Of a stretch of DNA of 22,405 nucleotides, positions 1 to 7,798 are shown piece after piece. The stretch is from a virus: the IMG/VR virus record IMGVR_UViG_3300025082_000083, positions 1 through 22,405 of that record; one strand, 5' to 3'. The notes under the pieces were generated by a model that saw only the letters and a program-made list of their open reading frames with translations, did not search any database and had not been told where the DNA came from. Both the position numbers and the translations under genes were made by a program. Position 1 is the first letter of the stretch, and the number at the start of each line of letters is the position of its first letter.

Positions 1-175
1 CTTGATAGGCCAGCCCATTCATATTACCGTGGTCTGTAAGCGCTAGCGCGTCCATCCCATTCTCATAAGCAAAATCCATATGGTCTTGCGGATACCCAAT
101 GGCATCAAAAATTGACCCCGCCACGCTATGGGCATGTAGCCCAACAAACTTCACTGCTGACTGTTTACGATTCAT
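1..175 (-). CDS. dnaE: DNA polymerase III alpha subunit (DnaE-type family C polymerase), N-terminal PHP domain, partial
   Basis: Only the first 58 codons are in the window; the gene continues past position 1. The visible residues form the start of the PHP domain that opens bacterial and phage DnaE polymerases: a beta strand followed by the metal-binding LHAHS motif (about residues 13-17), then the DALALTDHGNMNGL segment (about residues 41-54), which matches the conserved A-(I/L)-TDHGN-(M/L)-G stretch of DnaE. In this family the PHP domain binds metals and supports proofreading, and the following palm, fingers and thumb carry out replicative synthesis. The ATG at 175 overlaps the stop of the upstream gene as ATGA and has a good GAGGAGG Shine-Dalgarno. 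Because only the PHP start is visible, a stand-alone PHP phosphoesterase cannot be excluded, but the HGN region is DnaE-like. Confidence 0.8.
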   Translation of the reverse strand, partial: MNRKQSAVKFVGLHAHSVAGSIFDAIGYPQDHMDFAYENGMDALALTDHGNMNGLAYQ

Positions 176-1059
176 TCTCGTTCCTCCTCAATACATACTC
201 TACCATGTTTGTGGGGTCCTGTCAAGTCTTTATAGGGGGTGGCGAGAGAATATTCCGACCCCAAAAACTGACGGTACTGATTCCATTCTGCCATGTCATA
301 ATACCACGGCAGCGTAATTGTGTGAGCATTTTTATCGTTAACCTCCTCAAAGATTTCTGCGAAGGTAAAGTGGCGCGCTGACCAGCGCTCTTCCAGCGGC
401 AGCTTGCGGGAAGGAATAGTTTCAGTGGGGAGGGGTCGCATATATTCTCGGGTAGTTTTCTTGTTGACTGCGTTGCGACAGTCTTTAAAGTCTTGGCCGA
501 ACATGGTAAAGGGTAAGCACATATTATCTTTCACAGTTTTTCCCTCATAACTAAGGAAACAATTCTTTTTCACATCGGCAATTTGAGCGCGGCTCTGTCT
601 GAGACTATACACATCGTATACTCCCATGGGAAAGGAGATAAAAAATTTATCTGGGCAGACCCATTTGGAAATAGTAAACGCCACACACCACGCTGAATAA
701 ATTCCATACAATACCGACCATCCATATGAATCGCGCCTGTCTCGATCCTTCGGATGAATTGGCACATAATAAATAGGGATCTCTTTGCGTACCTCGCTTG
801 GAAATCTCGCAAAAGTTCTATTATAATGTACAGGATCGTACACCCACTCCCCCACCACCTTTCTAATGATGGGCGCTAAGTCATCGTTCGCCACAATCCA
901 AATGGTTTGACACCCAGCCATCGCACATTCAAAAACTGATTTCTGAATGGCAGTAAAGTCTGGGTTGATTGGTAGCAAGATGGTAGGGGTGGCTAACTCA
1001 AAATCACTTTTTAAGTTAGCCACCGGAATCACGCCCGCCAAATGAATGTGGGCGCTCAC
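172..1059 (-). CDS. Nucleotidyltransferase-like conserved phage protein, function unknown
   Basis: This is a 295-residue protein. I place its start at the GTG at 1059: it overlaps the preceding stop as GTGA and has GAGG five bases upstream, whereas the longer open frame to 1164 lies inside the upstream gene. The N-terminus has a beta strand with a degenerate loop (HLAGVIPVANL), then an ILLPIN segment, then the pattern AIQKSVFECAMAGCQTIWIV. A strand, the phrase 'AIQ..+ helix + AGC..IWIV', and later KFFISFPMGVYD resemble the order of elements in GT-A type sugar-phosphate nucleotidyltransferases. The classic GxGTR loop is not present, so activity is doubtful. It lies between a Rossmann-like gene and a DnaE gene, coupled to both by four-base overlaps. 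The family assignment rests on pattern only; hypothetical protein is the safe label. Confidence 0.6.
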   Translation of the reverse strand: MSAHIHLAGVIPVANLKSDFELATPTILLPINPDFTAIQKSVFECAMAGCQTIWIVANDDLAPIIRKVVGEWVYDPVHYNRTFARFPSEVRKEIPIYYVPIHPKDRDRRDSYGWSVLYGIYSAWCVAFTISKWVCPDKFFISFPMGVYDVYSLRQSRAQIADVKKNCFLSYEGKTVKDNMCLPFTMFGQDFKDCRNAVNKKTTREYMRPLPTETIPSRKLPLEERWSARHFTFAEIFEEVNDKNAHTITLPWYYDMAEWNQYRQFLGSEYSLATPYKDLTGPHKHGRVCIEEERE

Positions 1060-1910
1060 AACTTCCTCAAAAGTCCATCGTAGGCCAGTGCAGCTTGCGG
1101 TAAAGCTTTGAGTAAATCCTCTTCCGTAGCTGCGGCCGTTGTGATGCCGTCTTCTTCCACCCAAGACGAATTAAAGTCTTGGTGTTTCTCGCGATGGAGA
1201 TGAGACGTTTTGAATTTATAATGTTTGGGTTTGCCATTCGGTGAATATCCATTGAATTTTCCTTTCATTCCTTTGCTTTCCATATCGGAGATTGTTTTAA
1301 ACCTTGCCATCGTTTCTGAATAATCGAAGTCACTTAGGCTTTCTTTACTCAGGCATGATACTATACAAGCATCCTTTACTTGGGTTGTGCCATCGATACG
1401 ATCCGAAGGGTAAAACCAAATTTGATTTACAAAATCATCATCAGTTTCTATCAAATCGATTTGATGTTTCCCTCCTCTATGAAAAGCTATCCAATCATAA
1501 CATGTATAGGACTGGTTTGCAAGCGTTTCTTTTGAGCGCACACCAACGCAATTAACATCACCAAAATAATAGCACTCCTCATAAGACACCTCAGCTATTT
1601 TAGAATATTCATTAGAGCAAACAAAACTTTTCCTCGAACGACGCAAGTGGTGACAAAGAGTGCTGAGTGGTACGTTGCCCCTTAGTGATAGCAAAAACAA
1701 AAGGCGCTCCCACAACCAGGCCTTCTGTATCCCCACCACCTTATCTTCTTTAAAAGTCCTCAAATTTTTCTGGGAATTTTTTAGCCTAACGGCCGATAAA
1801 TCCAAAGACGGATCAAAATAATCAAACCGAAACGGCCTTCTTATCTCTGAAAAGAAAATCGGCAGCTCGTTGTTAAATGCAAACAAGACTGCCTTCAGCG
1901 AGCTACCCAC
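1056..1910 (-). CDS. Rossmann-like conserved phage protein, function unknown; start possibly frameshifted
   Basis: A 284-residue open frame starts at a GTG (1910) with no convincing Shine-Dalgarno. The residues upstream in the same frame read K-I-V-V-G-S-S-L, a typical first beta strand and glycine loop of a nucleotide-binding Rossmann fold, which a GTG start would cut off. An ATG at 1924, with purine-rich GGAAGAGG upstream, reads ATG AAA AAA TAG. A shift of one base in the six-A run would give M-K-K-I-V-V-G-S-S. The true product is therefore probably about 289 residues. Later features are an aromatic region with IWFYPSDRIDG and a basic segment, NGKPKHYKFKTSHLHRE, near the C-terminus. It might bind a dinucleotide cofactor, but no catalytic motif is recognised. 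It follows the amidase and is coupled by GTGA to the nucleotidyltransferase-like gene. Confidence 0.6.
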   Translation of the reverse strand: MGSSLKAVLFAFNNELPIFFSEIRRPFRFDYFDPSLDLSAVRLKNSQKNLRTFKEDKVVGIQKAWLWERLLFLLSLRGNVPLSTLCHHLRRSRKSFVCSNEYSKIAEVSYEECYYFGDVNCVGVRSKETLANQSYTCYDWIAFHRGGKHQIDLIETDDDFVNQIWFYPSDRIDGTTQVKDACIVSCLSKESLSDFDYSETMARFKTISDMESKGMKGKFNGYSPNGKPKHYKFKTSHLHREKHQDFNSSWVEEDGITTAAATEEDLLKALPQAALAYDGLLRKL

Positions 1911-1926
1911 TACTATTTTTTCATGC

Positions 1927-2829
1927 TCAAGAATCTTCCACCTCTTCCAACAACTTCTTAATATCTAGACCGGCGCAGTCAATCTTTGTTTTACTAACGT
2001 GATAGTGGCTTACGTATCCCTGGAAGTCTCCGTACGCTACGTTCTGTTCGTACTTGCGCGAGGTGGTTCCGAATTGATTAAGCGGAGCTTTATAGGGTAT
2101 GTCTGTCGCTTCATGAATAGCTGCCCATAAGGCCTTAAGCGCTTCCATCTGTACAGGATAGAATCCCAAAAATGGATCTAGCTGTTGCCCATGTACCCAA
2201 GCCCCTTCCACTATGGGTCGCTCGCCAAAACCGTTCTCCACATAGGTCGATTGATATTTAGGATAGTAGGCGTTAGAAATTTCCACCCCCACCGACGGTC
2301 GATTAGTACGAGAACTGCCAGCATGCCACCCAGCATGTTGCATGTCTAGAGTTTGATAAATGGTGCCATCGTTATCAATTAAAAAGTGCACCGAAATTCC
2401 CCGCTTATCTAATACTCTAGCGCACATCTGCGATGACAAACACACGTCCCAATGGTTAACGAAGTAACGAATCTTGCGCTTAGGGCGGCCGGCATAGCTG
2501 TAATAGGTCCCGGGACGTGCGGCGATCCCACCATCGTCCGACCACAAGACTACCTTGTCCCATTTGATGGGAGTGTTTTGACCGTTGTAAACAATGTAAT
2601 TTGAGTACTGTGGTTCTTCAGCTTGCTGTTCCTCAAGATGGGCCTGGCGCTCCGTCCACAGGCGCCGAAACGTCATGGGCCCGCAGAGACCATCCGCAAC
2701 AAGATCGCGTAGGCGCTGCCACTTTTTAATAGCCCTTACTAGTTTGTCATCAAAATACTTTTCCCCAAACCAACATGGCGCCCAGCCTAACTTTGCTGCC
2801 GAGGCCTGGTTGTAAAAATCTTTGTCCAT
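1927..2829 (-). CDS. N-acetylmuramoyl-L-alanine amidase endolysin with N-terminal peptidoglycan-binding domain
   Basis: This 300-residue endolysin would cut the amide bond between muramic acid and the peptide stem to lyse the host. Residues about 8-58 form a PG_binding_1 type module (FDDKLVRAIKKWQ ... ADGLCGPMTFRRL). After a Glu/Gln-rich linker, residues about 115-290 are an Amidase_2/T7-lysozyme type domain. Candidate zinc ligands are H126 in VNHWD and H277 plus C285 in HYHVSKTKIDC; the eight-residue spacing matches the H122/C130 pair of T7 lysozyme. H148 lies in the HFLIDNDGTIYQ segment, and the HAGWHAG and GVEI motifs are also typical. The ATG at 2829 has AAGGA about ten bases upstream. 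It sits between the GroES-like and Rossmann-like genes. No holin or classical spanin is recognised next to it. T7 lysozyme also inhibits T7 RNA polymerase, but no such polymerase is visible here. Confidence 0.92.
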   Translation of the reverse strand: MDKDFYNQASAAKLGWAPCWFGEKYFDDKLVRAIKKWQRLRDLVADGLCGPMTFRRLWTERQAHLEEQQAEEPQYSNYIVYNGQNTPIKWDKVVLWSDDGGIAARPGTYYSYAGRPKRKIRYFVNHWDVCLSSQMCARVLDKRGISVHFLIDNDGTIYQTLDMQHAGWHAGSSRTNRPSVGVEISNAYYPKYQSTYVENGFGERPIVEGAWVHGQQLDPFLGFYPVQMEALKALWAAIHEATDIPYKAPLNQFGTTSRKYEQNVAYGDFQGYVSHYHVSKTKIDCAGLDIKKLLEEVEDS

Positions 2830-2877
2830 GCATTGTTTTTCCTTCTTCGGCGTACTGTAATTAGTTCTTTAAATAGG

Positions 2878-3156
2878 TTAGAGAATTCCAATTACGTAGT
2901 TCTCAAGGACTACCTGCACTACCTCGTCTTTCAACATCACCTCTTCAACCATAGTTCGATCCACAATTAGCTCATGGTCAATCCATAATAGATTTTTAAA
3001 TTTTACATCTTCTGCCCAACCCTTGATGGTCACTACAGCGTGATTCTCTTCATTGGGTTTAAAATCTTCGGGTAAAACAATGCCACTTTCTAATTCGTTG
3101 GGTTTGATTGCTGCCATCTCTACATGAATGTAGCGATTCACTGGCGTAAACTTCAT
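2878..3156 (-). CDS. GroES/gp31-like co-chaperonin
   Basis: The predicted protein has 92 residues. I start it at the ATG at 3156, preceded by TAGGAG that overlaps the stop of the reductase gene, rather than at the upstream in-frame ATG at 3177, which lies inside that gene. The sequence opens MKFTPVNRYIHVEM, continues with a probable mobile loop ending in SGIVLPEDF (about residues 24-32), and ends LENYVIGIL. The order of N-terminal strand, flexible loop, all-beta body and C-terminal strand matches the GroES fold. Phage versions such as T4 gp31 replace host GroES so that GroEL can fold the capsid protein. The length is close to GroES (97) and shorter than gp31 (111). It lies between ribonucleotide reductase and endolysin genes. 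Confidence 0.78.
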   Translation of the reverse strand: MKFTPVNRYIHVEMAAIKPNELESGIVLPEDFKPNEENHAVVTIKGWAEDVKFKNLLWIDHELIVDRTMVEEVMLKDEVVQVVLENYVIGIL

Positions 3157-3164
3157 TTCTTCTC

Positions 3165-5132
3165 CTAAATTGTACACGTATCATTGGTACAAAACTTTTC
3201 TCCGGAGCCTTCCTCCTGGGTATCCATCCGCTGGAGGGGCTTCGCGGTCTTAATTCTCTTCTCATACTCCTCTTGAGTAATGGGCTCGTAGGGCGCTTGT
3301 TGGTACCCTGTCTCTTCATACTTCAAGAAAGACACGGACTTCAGCCGCGTCTCATACATTTCTAATGCGTTCTTAAGTTGAGGAGCCTCATTCTCTTGAA
3401 AGGTGACGGTTACTGACACTGAATTGTCGGCCCAATAATGCTGATATTGTGCCGCTATTTCTAACTGTTCCCACATTGTGACGTTCCGCTTACTCTTAAC
3501 GAAGTAGGGTTCGTGCACAGGAAATTCTACTACCATTGTGTTGGGAGAATAAAGATCCTTTTCCACTTTGTATCCCGCCTCTTTTAAGAACGCCAACGTG
3601 TGGGAGTCATTAGAGAATCGAATGCGTCGAATGTAATATTCACTCTCAGGGAAATGAATCCCAGGAGTCGATCCGTTGAGTAGTGACACCGTTCCCGATG
3701 GTTTAATTGACGTCATCCGGACGGAACGTGGAATGCACAACCAATTAGAGTATTCATCATCAAGTTCTTTGATATAATCGTATGCTTTGTCACACCAGTC
3801 ATACAAAGTACGGCGCCCAAACTTATTAAACGCCTGCACAACCCCTGACTGCGACAAACCAATTCGACGGTTCTTTAACATCTTGGCGTTGGTCTCAGGC
3901 CAGTGGGTGTTAGATAAAGTGATAGTCTTTCCATACAAATAAGCTATCTTAAGGGTCTTCAAATAATCTTCCAAGTCTTTGTGCTTGGCTGGGAAAGTTT
4001 CAACAAGACAGCACAGCTCGGCGTCTTCTAACTGCTGTTCGGAACAAGGGTTAAACCCCATCACATGTAGGTCGTCGTTTCTAATTCCATCTTTAAAGCG
4101 GCCGCGAGTGCGCGCGTTGTTCAACCAAATGTACCCGGGCTCTCCGTTTTTCTGACACTGTTCGGCGGCCCATGTATAGTCCATGCCCACATCAGCTACC
4201 ATAGAATTATTTGAACCCCATCGATGATGATACAGTTTCTCTTGATCATTCTTCATCTGAAGGTAATACATATCGTCATGCTTCCCCATCGCCAGGGCAG
4301 CAGATCGGCGTACGTTTCCGGCCACAACGCAACGTCCGATCAAGTTCTCCGTGTCTACGATATCTACTGATGTTATATCTTCTCCTACTTTCTTGGAGAA
4401 CAAGTTAGTTAAGTCATCATGCAGTTCCTTCAACGGCTTAAAGCCGCTAGACGTGCCACCGAAACCCAGAATGGGTGCACCCTCTGGGCGGATAGCAGAG
4501 TAATCAAACTTCGGGACTTTCTCCCCAAAAAAATAACCATCCAATAACATGTGCACAGAGTTTACCCATCCTTCGCGGGAGTCATCAATAATATGTATGT
4601 CATTGGTATACTCTGGCTCTTTAATCGTGACGCTTCCTTCTCCCTCGGTGTCAAAGCCTACGCCTACGCCGACCATCAACGCATCCATCATCCACGCAAA
4701 AAGATAGCCTCCCTTGTTCCCAAGATCGCGCGTGGAGCGGAAGGCACAATTAAACAAGCCGGCTGCGGTGCGCTCTTCAACAAATTTTGTTCCCATCATC
4801 CAGAGGCCGCGGCCGGGTGGAGTCCACTTCAAAGTGAACAAGCGATCATATGCGTTCTTGGCGGTGCTCTGTGCTTTTGCATCATTCCATTCTAACCCAA
4901 GCATAATCACATGCTCCTTCTGCATGTTGAACATTCCTTCAACCACTCGCCTACAGGTCTGCCACCATTCTTCGGTGCCTTCGGCGCCTTCTTCAAACTC
5001 ACTAAGGCGGCGGGCATACGTACGCTTAAAAGTAACGTAGCCGAGGGGCCCCCAGGGCACCTCCGCATCCTTATAGGGTTCAATAAAGGTATCTGACAAT
5101 CTAAATCTGCGAATGTTTTCTAATGTTCTCAT
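3165..5132 (-). CDS. nrdJ: Adenosylcobalamin-dependent (class II) ribonucleotide reductase, monomeric type
   Basis: The 655-residue enzyme reduces ribonucleotides to deoxyribonucleotides for phage DNA synthesis, using adenosylcobalamin to make a thiyl radical. It aligns along its length, by eye, with the Lactobacillus leichmannii triphosphate reductase: WGPLGYVTFKRTYAR near the start, LFNCAF with C129, GFGGTSSG, VVAGNVRRSA, QEKLYHHRW, and NPCSE at 361-365. C363 is the expected radical cysteine and E365 and N361 the catalytic partners. C374 pairs with C129 as the active-site disulfide; the 363-374 spacing equals 408-419 in the Lactobacillus enzyme. The C-terminal CTNDTC (648-653) is the expected re-reduction cysteine pair. 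It is about 85 residues shorter than the Lactobacillus protein. The ATG at 5132 overlaps the helicase stop as ATGA. No B12 biosynthesis gene is visible, so the cofactor would come from the host. Confidence 0.95.
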   Translation of the reverse strand: MRTLENIRRFRLSDTFIEPYKDAEVPWGPLGYVTFKRTYARRLSEFEEGAEGTEEWWQTCRRVVEGMFNMQKEHVIMLGLEWNDAKAQSTAKNAYDRLFTLKWTPPGRGLWMMGTKFVEERTAAGLFNCAFRSTRDLGNKGGYLFAWMMDALMVGVGVGFDTEGEGSVTIKEPEYTNDIHIIDDSREGWVNSVHMLLDGYFFGEKVPKFDYSAIRPEGAPILGFGGTSSGFKPLKELHDDLTNLFSKKVGEDITSVDIVDTENLIGRCVVAGNVRRSAALAMGKHDDMYYLQMKNDQEKLYHHRWGSNNSMVADVGMDYTWAAEQCQKNGEPGYIWLNNARTRGRFKDGIRNDDLHVMGFNPCSEQQLEDAELCCLVETFPAKHKDLEDYLKTLKIAYLYGKTITLSNTHWPETNAKMLKNRRIGLSQSGVVQAFNKFGRRTLYDWCDKAYDYIKELDDEYSNWLCIPRSVRMTSIKPSGTVSLLNGSTPGIHFPESEYYIRRIRFSNDSHTLAFLKEAGYKVEKDLYSPNTMVVEFPVHEPYFVKSKRNVTMWEQLEIAAQYQHYWADNSVSVTVTFQENEAPQLKNALEMYETRLKSVSFLKYEETGYQQAPYEPITQEEYEKRIKTAKPLQRMDTQEEGSGEKFCTNDTCTI

Positions 5133-6523
5133 GGTTTTACTACTCCTTTGCGTCTAAATTTTTCATAGGTCTTCTGCAGTAATTCTTTTTGCATCTTTGA
5201 ATCTAATACTACCGGATTTGCGGGCACTTGTGAAGTGCCGTTGGCAGCATTTGGTGTATTCAATACTTTAATATTTACATTGGCCGTCTGCATGAAGATG
5301 TTATACACATCTCCGTCCGGACCGTTCCTGTTCTTCGCCACAAAAAGCTTGCCAGTGTTGTTCTGTTTGTCTTTGATTGTGCGAGAGATGGAAAAAATAA
5401 AATCTGCAACAAAACACTTATTGAATGCTTCTGAAATTTGTTCCATAGTTATAACTTCTACGTTTAACCCAGAGCGATTAGTTTGAGATGCGGTCCAAAC
5501 CGGGCACTGGAAATCTGTTGCAATAGCGCGTAGCTCTTCATAAATAGACTCCAACTCCGTCCTTTTCTCTTTTCTTATTGTAACCGGCTTTAATAAATCT
5601 GCGTAGTCAACAATTATAAGCCCAGGATGAATTCCGCGCTTCTTTAATTTCTCTAGATGTGAACGAATAGTATTGGTGGAAGCAGACTTGGTAGCATATT
5701 CTTTGATAATAAGTTTCCCTTCTATCTCCTGTACCTGCTCAAAGATATCATCCTTAAAAGATGATAGATCGGAAAGAGGGTAGCCGGTGATGCAACTATC
5801 ATAGCGACATGCTATCACTGTCTCCTGTAATTCCAAAGTATAATGTACGACTGCCTTCTTTTCTTTCAAGGCTTGAGCCCCCAAGTGAACGAGGACCATG
5901 CTCTTGCCAGAGCCGGTGCTCGCGATCACGACGCCCAACTCACTCTTGCCTAGGCCGCCACCACTAATGGTATCAATCTCACTCCAGCCGGTGGTGACCG
6001 GGTTGCGGAAGCGTGGACGAAATCTTTCTTCAAAGTCTGCGAGGTAATCATAACCGAAATTACTATCGGAGCCAAGCTTAAGCGCATCATTGATAACTGT
6101 TGAAATCTCATCAAAGGAACAACTTTGTAGTAAGTCCACTGACTTAAGCATAGCTTCCTTAAGATTTTGTTTACGACAAAAATCTAGTGACGCTTCTTTA
6201 ATATAATCCGCGTCAGAAATCTCTTTTGTATGAATGCGTGCAAAGTATTCTCGTACCTGCTTTTGTGTTACTTCGTCTTCGTTTTCTAATTCGGTACGCA
6301 CTACAGCAATAATAGATTCAACCGACGGGTGCGTGCCATACTTGGTCCGAAATTCCACAATCTTTTGCACGAACACACGCAGATATTCTAGCTCTAAAAA
6401 ATTGACATCTAACACTTCGGTGATTTGATCTGCGAAGGGGCGATCCTCAAAAATTAACTGGACCAGTCCTTCTTGAAAAGCTTTGCCGTATCTTCCAAAG
6501 CTGGCGCCATTATCGTTGAGCAT
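5129..6523 (-). CDS. DnaB-family replicative DNA helicase
   Basis: The 464-residue protein is a RecA-fold hexameric helicase that unwinds the phage replication fork. I start it at the ATG at 6523, with AGAGGG five to six bases upstream; the in-frame GTG at 6529 abuts that Shine-Dalgarno and is less likely. Residues 1-150 are a helical N-terminal region; the ATPase domain begins near FRNPVTTGWSEID. Walker A is ASTGSGKS (about 201-208), followed by KAVVHYTLEL; Walker B is LIIVDYADLL (about 302-311), then WTASQTNRSG and KNRNGPDG, as in DnaB/gp41 type helicases. It is the first gene after the promoter at 6575-6548 and overlaps the reductase start. No separate primase is visible in the window. Confidence 0.9.
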   Translation of the reverse strand: MLNDNGASFGRYGKAFQEGLVQLIFEDRPFADQITEVLDVNFLELEYLRVFVQKIVEFRTKYGTHPSVESIIAVVRTELENEDEVTQKQVREYFARIHTKEISDADYIKEASLDFCRKQNLKEAMLKSVDLLQSCSFDEISTVINDALKLGSDSNFGYDYLADFEERFRPRFRNPVTTGWSEIDTISGGGLGKSELGVVIASTGSGKSMVLVHLGAQALKEKKAVVHYTLELQETVIACRYDSCITGYPLSDLSSFKDDIFEQVQEIEGKLIIKEYATKSASTNTIRSHLEKLKKRGIHPGLIIVDYADLLKPVTIRKEKRTELESIYEELRAIATDFQCPVWTASQTNRSGLNVEVITMEQISEAFNKCFVADFIFSISRTIKDKQNNTGKLFVAKNRNGPDGDVYNIFMQTANVNIKVLNTPNAANGTSQVPANPVVLDSKMQKELLQKTYEKFRRKGVVKP

Positions 6524-6547
6524 AAACACCCTCTGTTCCGTGTAGTA

Positions 6548-6575
6548 AGTATAACATTTGCCCTCCTAAAGTCAA
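6548..6575 (-). promoter_or_regulatory. sigma70-type promoter upstream of the helicase operon
   Basis: On the minus strand TTGACT (6575-6570) is followed after 16 bases by TATACT (6553-6548), one mismatch in each box from the sigma70 consensus. The start of transcription would fall near 6542, about 20 bases before the helicase ATG. The 77-base gap between the exonuclease and helicase genes is otherwise non-coding, which supports a real promoter. Confidence 0.75.
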
Positions 6576-6585
6576 CAAACTTTAG
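6566..6585. repeat. Perfect inverted repeat overlapping the -35 box, operator-like
   Basis: CTAAAGT (6566-6572) and ACTTTAG (6579-6585) form perfect seven-base arms around a six-base centre, CAACAA. The repeat covers the -35 hexamer of the helicase promoter and begins 15 bases after the exonuclease stop. No T-run follows it in the direction of transcription, so a repressor or activator site is more likely than a terminator. Confidence 0.55.
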
Positions 6586-6599
6586 TCTCAATTTATGAT

Positions 6600-7574
6600 T
6601 TATTCGCTCGACGCGTCAATGCATTCTCTCGTAATCTTATTAAGATGAGTACGCAGATCTTCCCAGTTTAATTCACCAAATCCATCATCACGCATCATGC
6701 CTAAAATCTCTGTTTTGTTGAACTCGCATTCAAAATTTTCTATTGAGAACCTCACATGGTCTTTGCCCTGCACTGACAGTTGCGGCGCGTACAATTGCAT
6801 CATCTTATAATTCTTCTCAACCAGCTTCTTATCTGCCACCACGCTGTTATAAAACTTCAGCTTGCTATTGGCGTGCTCACAGTGCTCCACTACGTCATCG
6901 AGAGTATAAAATTTTTCTTCTGCCAGGAACTCCAAACGCTTCTTGACTGTCGCAAGCCCGGCGCCCTTGATGCCTGCCAAATTATCAGAGGTATCTCCCA
7001 CGATGGCACGAGCCATCGCCATGTTAATGGGATGAATGCCATACTGTTCTACAATTCTATTCTTGTTAAGCATTTCCTTGGCCGTGGGGCGCCACAGCAC
7101 GGTCTCATCATCGCACAACTGCATGAAGTCCTTGTCGTTTGAAACGATAATCTTCTGCCACCCGTCAAAGTGAGACATCTGCGTGACGTAAGCAATGATA
7201 TCGTCGGCCTCTACCTCTTCAATCATCGCTTGAATGATCGGCATGTTGTTTAGATACTGAATGATCCTACTCTGCTGCCACATTTTATTACGCAACTCTT
7301 CATCTTCTGTGAGGTTGTGGAAGGCGCGGTTCAGCCGAATAGGTTTGCGACCTGCTTTGTAATTCTTGTCCATGGTCTTGCGCTTGCGTGAGCCGTTGGG
7401 ACCATCCCACACCACTACCACTTGGTCAGGGCGCGTGTCGCGCACAAGCTTCTGTAAGATTTTAATGAAACCCTTAAGTCCTCCAATCGGTTGCCCATTA
7501 GAGGAGATGCTAGGGTCTACGATGTACGCTCGCAAGTATGCGTTAAGCGCGTCAATAATTAATACTCTTTTCAT
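6600..7574 (-). CDS. 5'-3' exonuclease / flap endonuclease (T4 RNase H and PolI N-terminal type)
   Basis: The 324-residue nuclease should remove RNA primers or flaps during lagging-strand synthesis. It carries the acidic metal-binding residues of the FEN/PIN-like family in the usual order: D8 in VLIIDALNAYLRA, D57 in VVVWDGPNG, the EVEADD cluster (120-125), SNDKDF (145-150) and GDTSDN (193-198), followed by a helix-hairpin-helix-like GIKGAGLATVKK segment that binds DNA. The basic patch NYKAGRKPIR (about 71-80) fits the arch region. The length matches T4 RNase H (305). The ATG at 7574 overlaps the stop of the small upstream gene as ATGA. The family A polymerase in this window lacks such a domain, so this protein may supply the activity in trans. 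Confidence 0.92.
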   Translation of the reverse strand: MKRVLIIDALNAYLRAYIVDPSISSNGQPIGGLKGFIKILQKLVRDTRPDQVVVVWDGPNGSRKRKTMDKNYKAGRKPIRLNRAFHNLTEDEELRNKMWQQSRIIQYLNNMPIIQAMIEEVEADDIIAYVTQMSHFDGWQKIIVSNDKDFMQLCDDETVLWRPTAKEMLNKNRIVEQYGIHPINMAMARAIVGDTSDNLAGIKGAGLATVKKRLEFLAEEKFYTLDDVVEHCEHANSKLKFYNSVVADKKLVEKNYKMMQLYAPQLSVQGKDHVRFSIENFECEFNKTEILGMMRDDGFGELNWEDLRTHLNKITRECIDASSE

Positions 7575-7777
7575 TTGTTTAATACCTCAATTTGATCTCT
7601 ATAAATGTTTATTATATGGACAGACTCAGTTTTAAAACACCACATCTTGTCCATGGAGGATGGGTCGGAGGACTCTGCAGTTTCAATAATAAAACCGAGC
7701 CATCTTTCTGGGAGGTCTCCCACGATTCCAACTGCGCTGCCCGGATAGCGAACAGCCACCAAGTCTCCTACTTGCAA
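7571..7777 (-). CDS. Small SH3-like phage protein, function unknown
   Basis: The start is probably the TTG at 7777, giving 68 residues, because GGAGG (7790-7786) lies eight bases upstream; TTG codons further upstream lie before this Shine-Dalgarno. The protein begins M-Q-V-G-D-L-V-A-V-R-Y and has GIVGDLPERWLGFII. The pattern 'VGDLV..+ short strand + GIVGD' resembles small SH3/KOW-like beta-barrel proteins that occur often in tailed phages and usually lack a known role. It is the first gene after the composite terminator/promoter at 7845-7799 and overlaps the exonuclease start by ATGA. Confidence 0.65.
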   Translation of the reverse strand: MQVGDLVAVRYPGSAVGIVGDLPERWLGFIIETAESSDPSSMDKMWCFKTESVHIINIYRDQIEVLNK

Positions 7778-7785
7778 CTTCAGTT

Positions 7786-7790
7786 CCTCC
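7786..7790 (-). promoter_or_regulatory. Ribosome binding site fixing a TTG start at 7777
   Basis: Minus-strand GGAGG lies eight bases before the TTG at 7777. There is no ATG in a suitable position, so this site decides the start of the SH3-like gene. The predicted leader from the promoter above it is only about 30 bases. Confidence 0.6.
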
Positions 7791-7798
7791 AAAAGCAA

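Noticed and set aside
1060-1164. N-terminal extension of the nucleotidyltransferase-like gene to 1164
   Set aside because: It lies inside the upstream gene, while the GTG at 1059 has a Shine-Dalgarno and a GTGA overlap.
3059-3319. Extra small minus-strand frame across the end of the reductase and the start of the GroES-like gene
   Set aside because: It overlaps two well-supported genes in another frame and its sequence is arginine-rich without motifs, as expected for a shadow frame.
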